Below, in pieces: positions 22,448-25,963 of a stretch of DNA of 25,963 nt. The stretch lies in NCBI GenBank assembly GCA_949063825.1, contig CARSRA010000010.1:1-25963 (forward strand), given 5' to 3'. The position numbers and the translations under genes are program-made. The stretch comes from an uncultured Candidatus Saccharibacteria bacterium. GTDB lineage: Bacteria > Patescibacteriota > Saccharimonadia > Saccharimonadales > Saccharimonadaceae. Positions within the stretch are counted from its first letter, which is position 1; each line of letters starts with the position of its first letter. The notes under the pieces are model-generated. The model searched no databases, was not told the DNA's origin, and was given only the letters and a program-made list of their open reading frames with translations.

Positions 22448-22517
22448 GCTAAAACCAGTATATTGGTCTTTAGCTAAGATACCGATAAATTTTATCAGTA
22501 GTTATTAACTATGTCAA
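22448..22517 (-). promoter_or_regulatory. Promoter of the NUDIX gene with two palindromes
   Basis: Minus strand TTGACA (22512-22517), 17-bp spacer, TAAAAT (22489-22494). A 19-bp near-palindrome (22481-22499, 8 of 9 pairs) sits over the -10. A second inverted repeat (22448-22457 with 22464-22474, one bulge) lies in the leader. Both could be operators. Confidence 0.7.
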
Positions 22518-22599
22518 TAGTTATAATATAATTTAATGATCTGTCCGAGAGATGACTTAAAAATATCCGTAATACATTCCCCTACCCCATTAACTATGC

Positions 22600-22624
22600 T
22601 AAAATAAGATTATCGACAAGGAGG
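22600..22624 (+). promoter_or_regulatory. thyA -10 box and ribosome site
   Basis: TAAAAT at 22600-22605 and AAGGAGG at 22618-22624, six nt before the ATG at 22631. The -35 is poor (TTCCCC at 22577-22582). Confidence 0.5.
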
Positions 22625-22630
22625 ATAATT

Positions 22631-23575
22631 ATGACTGAGTGGCAATATCGACCAGTAGCAGACAGGACTATTGATACTCAATACAAACGTCTGATCCGCG
22701 AAGTACTAGACAAGGGTATTCGTGGACCAGGAGTAATGGTAGATAAAGACGGCAAAGAAGTCGACACGATCGACCTAATGGGACCAACGCCATCACGTTT
22801 TAACTTACTTGAAAATGGCGTACCACTATTGACCGAGCGCGAAATTAAGTTTTGGAAAGCCTCAGTCGGAGAGTTATTTGGCTTCATTAATGGTGCCCGA
22901 ACTCAAGAAGAATTAGAAAAATTTGGTTGTAAATGGTGGAAATTTTGGGCCACACCCAAAAAATGTGCTAAACGTGGGCTTGAGCCAGGCGACATTGGTC
23001 CCGGTAGCTATGGTGCCGCTTTTACGCACTTCCCTACTGCTGAAGACCCGAATTTTGATGCAGCCCAGGGTGTCGGCGGTTTTGACCAAATCACCGAAAT
23101 TGTCAAACAAATCAAGGAACGCCCAGAGCTCAAAGCACATTTTATCTCCCCCTGGATCCCACAATACACGATCCGTAACCATGATCACCAACAAAGAGTC
23201 GTTGTCGTCCCCTGCCACGGCTGGATGCATTTTCGGGTTTTTGGCGACAAGCTGAGCCTAGTGATGTTTCAACGTAGTTGTGATATTTTAATTGGCTGTC
23301 CGACTAATTGGATTCAATACTCAGCACTACTACTTGCGATGGCCGATGTTCTCGGTTTAGTGCCATTTGAATTCGTCCATCTGATTTCTGATGCCCATAT
23401 CTATACCAACCAGCTCGACTGGGTCGATGAAATCCTAAATCGCGAATCCCATCCCTTCCCCACGCTAAAGCTTATTAATCATCACGACAATATCAAAGAT
23501 TATCGTCCAGATGATTTTATGCTCGAAGATTATACGGCCGAACCAGCAGTCAAAGGTATTCCGACCGCAATCTAG
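22631..23575 (+). CDS. thyA: Thymidylate synthase (ThyA-type), divergent
   Basis: 314 aa. It methylates dUMP to dTMP with methylene-tetrahydrofolate. Kept residues: Cys195 in VVPCHGWMHFRV (nucleophile), the QRSCDIL phosphate-binding segment (residues 214-220), Asn226 in GCPTNW (selects dUMP over dCMP), His256 and Tyr258 in DAHIYTN, and the C-terminal IPTAI, like the conserved ...PVAI end. Divergence: the N-terminal arginine loop reads GIRGPGVM rather than RTGT, PFNI is PTNW, and DVHLYxNH is DAHIYTNQ. Asn226 argues against a dCMP hydroxymethylase. A strong ribosome site precedes it; the deaminase fusion follows after 38 nt, fitting a dCMP-dUMP-dTMP route with FolD supplying cofactor. Confidence 0.88.
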   Translation: MTEWQYRPVADRTIDTQYKRLIREVLDKGIRGPGVMVDKDGKEVDTIDLMGPTPSRFNLLENGVPLLTEREIKFWKASVGELFGFINGARTQEELEKFGCKWWKFWATPKKCAKRGLEPGDIGPGSYGAAFTHFPTAEDPNFDAAQGVGGFDQITEIVKQIKERPELKAHFISPWIPQYTIRNHDHQQRVVVVPCHGWMHFRVFGDKLSLVMFQRSCDILIGCPTNWIQYSALLLAMADVLGLVPFEFVHLISDAHIYTNQLDWVDEILNRESHPFPTLKLINHHDNIKDYRPDDFMLEDYTAEPAVKGIPTAI

Positions 23576-23598
23576 TCGAGCGAAACCAAGATCAATGA

Positions 23599-23604
23599 TA
23601 CAAT
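23599..23604 (+). promoter_or_regulatory. -10 box before the deaminase fusion, leaderless type
   Basis: TACAAT, nine nt before the ATG at 23614; no clear -35 and no Shine-Dalgarno. Confidence 0.4.
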
Positions 23605-23613
23605 TAGAACAGT

Positions 23614-25137
23614 ATGATGGAAGAACAAGCAGACCAATACAAGCAAATTCAGCAAGCTAGAGATACTGGCAAGAAAATCGGTCTAGTACAGGGATCATGG
23701 GATATGCTGCATCTCGGGCATATTTGTTATTTACAAGAGGCGCGCAAAACTTGTGATTACCTAGTAGTTGCAATGGATGATGATGAGAAAGTGCGCAAAC
23801 GCAAAGGCGCCAATCGTCCGATTATTCCGCTCGACGAGCGCTATCAGACAATCAAGCGCTTAGGCGTGGCAGACGCAATCATTGTTAAAACCCTCGATGA
23901 ACCGCATTGGCATCTGATCAAAACCGTACGCCCAGACGTACTAGTCGTAATCAAAGAAAATTATAAAGATCACGAAATCGAAGAACTCAAAAATTATTGC
24001 GGACGAGTCGCAGTCTTACCACGCCAAGCCACTACCAGTACTTCCGATATTATTCGACGTACATTGATCAAAAACGGCGTCAAAGCTTTACTAAAAAAAG
24101 ATCCGCGCGTAAATGATCAAGTTGCAAAAATAAAAGCCAATATTGGTAATTACAAAAAACTGCCAGAACCTTGGCCAGAATTGCTAGATTACTTGGAAAA
24201 TTCCAATGACTGGGTGACTCCGACCGCGGCCTGTTGCAAAATTGACGATAAATGGCACTTCGGAACTAATAAATTTGACCAAAGTATCCCAGTGCGCGAC
24301 ATCGAAGAACGTACAGAACTATTTTACTCAACAATTGAGCATGGCGAGATTAACCTCCTAAAAGCGATTGAAGGCGCTAGACTTGGTGGGATACCGGTCT
24401 ATAGCGTACTTTTCCCTTGTGATCAGTGCATGAAGACTTTAATTGATAAGGGTATGCGTACGATCTACTACCTCGAAGATCACCCTGAACGCAATTGGAG
24501 TAAACGTTCACACGCTAAGGCTGAGAAAGCTGGGGTGCGCACGATTCGGATCGGCATAGATGAAAACGGTCAATTCTACCAAAAAGTCGATGGCGAAGAT
24601 GATCTGACGCGCACAGAATCAGACAAATTATATGGCCATTTCAAATTCATCGATCCCAGGAATGCTCGCTCACAAGATCAACTTGACGTCATGTTAGAAA
24701 ACGAATACACCGGTAAAGACCCTCTAGCGCTCGAAAACGTCGACGATGAACAAGAGATCGTAATGCAGAAAAAGCATTGGTACGTAACTAAGAATCGCTA
24801 CCCATATGATGGTATTGAATATCAATTCGTAGTTTTTGCGCTCGGAAAAATCTATGATCTAAACGAGGTATCACCGGAAATGTGGGCGGAACTCCAAGCG
24901 ATTTGGAATGAACTACGTGAAAAATATCAGCTGCCCGGCGGCGCAATGTGTTTCCGTTTTGGCGATACCTTCCGCTCAAAAGCCTCACTAAAACGCGTGC
25001 ACTGTCATATCATTGTGCCAAAAGAAAAACACAAAGTATCATTCAGCATTGGTAGCACACGTTATGACCTAAAAGACGGCTTAAAAGTTTGGGAGAAAAA
25101 CACGAATCCCGGCAAACAACCCAAAAATAAAATGTAA
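23614..25137 (+). CDS. Three-domain fusion: cytidylyltransferase-like, dCMP deaminase-like and HIT-like
   Basis: 507 aa. Residues about 20-160 are a nucleotidyltransferase of the RfaE/TagD type: QGSWDMLHLGHICYL with the HxGH motif at 33-36, and TSTSDII at 141-147. Residues about 200-320 are a zinc cytidine/dCMP deaminase: HGE at 243-245 and PCDQC at 268-272. Residues about 375-480 look like a HIT hydrolase/transferase: NRYPYDG, and HCHII at 463-467, where the first of the three motif histidines is Arg461. Known family roles are nucleotidyl transfer, deamination of (d)CMP and nucleotide phosphoryl cleavage; the joint reaction is unknown. It sits 38 nt after thyA and a dUMP-supplying role is inferred. 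TACAAT lies 9 nt before the ATG; ATG at 23617 is an alternative. Confidence 0.85.
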   Translation: MMEEQADQYKQIQQARDTGKKIGLVQGSWDMLHLGHICYLQEARKTCDYLVVAMDDDEKVRKRKGANRPIIPLDERYQTIKRLGVADAIIVKTLDEPHWHLIKTVRPDVLVVIKENYKDHEIEELKNYCGRVAVLPRQATTSTSDIIRRTLIKNGVKALLKKDPRVNDQVAKIKANIGNYKKLPEPWPELLDYLENSNDWVTPTAACCKIDDKWHFGTNKFDQSIPVRDIEERTELFYSTIEHGEINLLKAIEGARLGGIPVYSVLFPCDQCMKTLIDKGMRTIYYLEDHPERNWSKRSHAKAEKAGVRTIRIGIDENGQFYQKVDGEDDLTRTESDKLYGHFKFIDPRNARSQDQLDVMLENEYTGKDPLALENVDDEQEIVMQKKHWYVTKNRYPYDGIEYQFVVFALGKIYDLNEVSPEMWAELQAIWNELREKYQLPGGAMCFRFGDTFRSKASLKRVHCHIIVPKEKHKVSFSIGSTRYDLKDGLKVWEKNTNPGKQPKNKM

Positions 25138-25153
25138 AAACTGGATGTAGTTA

Positions 25154-25253
25154 CAAAATTACCCAAATAAGATATAATGGATGTATAGCAATATAATATA
25201 CAATCGTATTACGCTGTATATACATTGTAATACATACCGTTAATTTAAGGAGG
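25154..25253 (+). promoter_or_regulatory. Rubrerythrin promoter region and leader
   Basis: TTACAA, a 16-bp spacer and TATAAT lie around 25154-25181. The AT-rich leader contains an inverted repeat GTATTAC/GTAATAC (25206-25212 with 25227-25233), then AAGGAGG just before the ATG. The repeat could be an operator, perhaps for a peroxide-type regulator, but that is speculation. Confidence 0.5.
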
Positions 25254-25256
25254 AAA

Positions 25257-25811
25257 ATGAAAGAGTTATCCAAAGATAGTAAAACCTGGAAGAATTTAGA
25301 AGCCGCCTTTGCTGGTGAGTCTCAAGCTTCCGTTAAATATCAATATTATGCTTCGCAAGCCAAAAAAGATGGTTACGAAAAAATCAAGGAAGTTTTTGAA
25401 GAAACTTCACATAACGAAAAAGAGCACGCAAAGATTTGGTACAAATATCTACATGATGGTAAGGTTGGCTCGACTTCAGAAAATCTCGAAGCAGCAGCTG
25501 CTGGCGAGAACTACGAGTGGACAAATATGTATAAAGACTTCGCCGACACTGCTCGCGAAGAGGGCTACGACGAAATCGCTCATAAATTTGAAGAAGTTGC
25601 AAAGATCGAAAAAGGCCACGAAGCGCGCTATCTTGATCTGAAAAATGAAGTTGATGAGGATATTATCTTCAAGGGCACTGATGTAACAGTTTGGAAATGC
25701 CGCAACTGTGGATACATTTATGTGGGCGAGAAAGCTCCCGAAATTTGTCCAGTCTGTGCACATCCGCAAGCCTATTTTGAAAAAGTATCTAAAAACTACT
25801 GCGCCGAATAG
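25257..25811 (+). CDS. rbr: Rubrerythrin (non-haem diiron peroxidase with rubredoxin domain)
   Basis: 184 aa. Residues about 10-140 form the ferritin-like four-helix diiron domain with the two-fold motif set: AFAGESQAS, EETSHNEKEHAKIW, AAAGENYEW, FEEVAKIEKGHEARY. Residues about 145-180 are the C-terminal rubredoxin-like site CRNCGYIY...CPVC. Rubrerythrin reduces hydrogen peroxide in anaerobes and fermenters, taking electrons through the FeS4 site. The start is set by AAGGAGG four bases upstream. It is a single gene, closed by a hairpin at 25835-25870. Confidence 0.96.
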   Translation: MKELSKDSKTWKNLEAAFAGESQASVKYQYYASQAKKDGYEKIKEVFEETSHNEKEHAKIWYKYLHDGKVGSTSENLEAAAAGENYEWTNMYKDFADTAREEGYDEIAHKFEEVAKIEKGHEARYLDLKNEVDEDIIFKGTDVTVWKCRNCGYIYVGEKAPEICPVCAHPQAYFEKVSKNYCAE

Positions 25812-25834
25812 CACAAATTCTCTAAAAACACAAC

Positions 25835-25870
25835 AAGGACCTCTAGAATACTATAGTCTAGGGGGTCCTT
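25835..25870. terminator. Hairpin between rubrerythrin and the third surface-domain end
   Basis: AAGGACC (25835-25841) pairs with GGTCCTT (25864-25870), extended by TCTAGA with TCTAG pairing with a one-base bulge, around a 9-nt loop. It separates two convergent genes and is probably a bidirectional terminator. Confidence 0.6.
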
Positions 25871-25919
25871 TAGTCTATGCGGATATGCCCTCACACATGC
25901 CTGCAGATTACTATCTACC

Positions 25920-25963
25920 CTACTTCGCGGTGCAGCGTAGAGGGCGACCGCCACCACGATAGT
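25920..25963 (-). CDS. C-terminal end of a third surface-domain copy, partial
   Basis: The minus strand reads YRGGGRPLRCTAK and TAG (stop at 25920-25922), continuing beyond the window. The end PLRCTAK, its codons, the stop and the following GGGT are identical to the copies ending at 259 and at 2198, apart from one synonymous-type change just before. Too short to say whether it is a full gene. Confidence 0.6.
   Translation of the reverse strand, partial: YRGGGRPLRCTAK

Overview
The window (about 26 kb, roughly 45% GC by eye) looks like a chromosome segment of a Candidatus Saccharibacteria (TM7) or closely related CPR bacterium. This rests on compact, tightly packed housekeeping genes with very short spacers, frequent leaderless-type starts (a -10 box six to nine bases before the ATG), an XRE-MurA fusion, surface-lectin-like C-termini ending in PLRCTAK, and an agmatine deiminase operon. 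TGA is used as a stop (for example murB and recX), so this is not the recoded Gracilibacteria/Absconditabacteria. The assignment is inferred from gene content, not from a marker phylogeny.

Layout. 1-2600 is an accessory zone: the 3' end of a surface-type gene, two ~100-nt palindromic elements sharing a conserved core, tRNA-Arg(CCG), a membrane-anchored thioredoxin-like protein and rhodanese pair, an orphan C-terminal copy of the surface domain, and tRNA-Lys(CTT). 2673-8349 carries murB-folD (+), lepA-alkD-like-tfoX-like (-) and tilS (+). 8430-13191 carries galU, an XRE-MurA fusion, a 327-bp gap with RNA-like structure, then recA-recX. 13161-19334 (-) is a PRC-barrel protein followed, reading leftwards on the minus strand, by the agmatine operon ptcA-aguD-aguA-gpmI. 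19477-20520 is ruvB. 20520-22600 is a two-gene block (an unknown 288-aa protein and a NUDIX hydrolase), each with a near-consensus promoter. 22631-25811 carries thyA, a three-domain nucleotidyltransferase/dCMP-deaminase/HIT fusion, and rubrerythrin. The window closes with the 3' end of a third surface-domain copy.

Function. murA and murB give the first two committed steps of peptidoglycan synthesis. folD, thyA and the deaminase fusion point to one-carbon and dTMP supply. recA, recX, ruvB, the AlkD-like protein and the TfoX-like protein cover recombination, repair and possibly DNA uptake. The agmatine genes would let a fermenting, host-dependent cell exchange agmatine for putrescine and obtain carbamoyl phosphate. 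The carbamate kinase that would turn this into ATP is not in the window; gpmI occupies the end of the operon.

Most unusual signals: three scattered copies of a surface-domain 3' end sharing an identical 24-bp block across the stop codon; the paired palindromic elements with compensatory arm changes; the XRE-MurA fusion with phased repeats in its own promoter; and the triple-domain deaminase fusion beside thyA.
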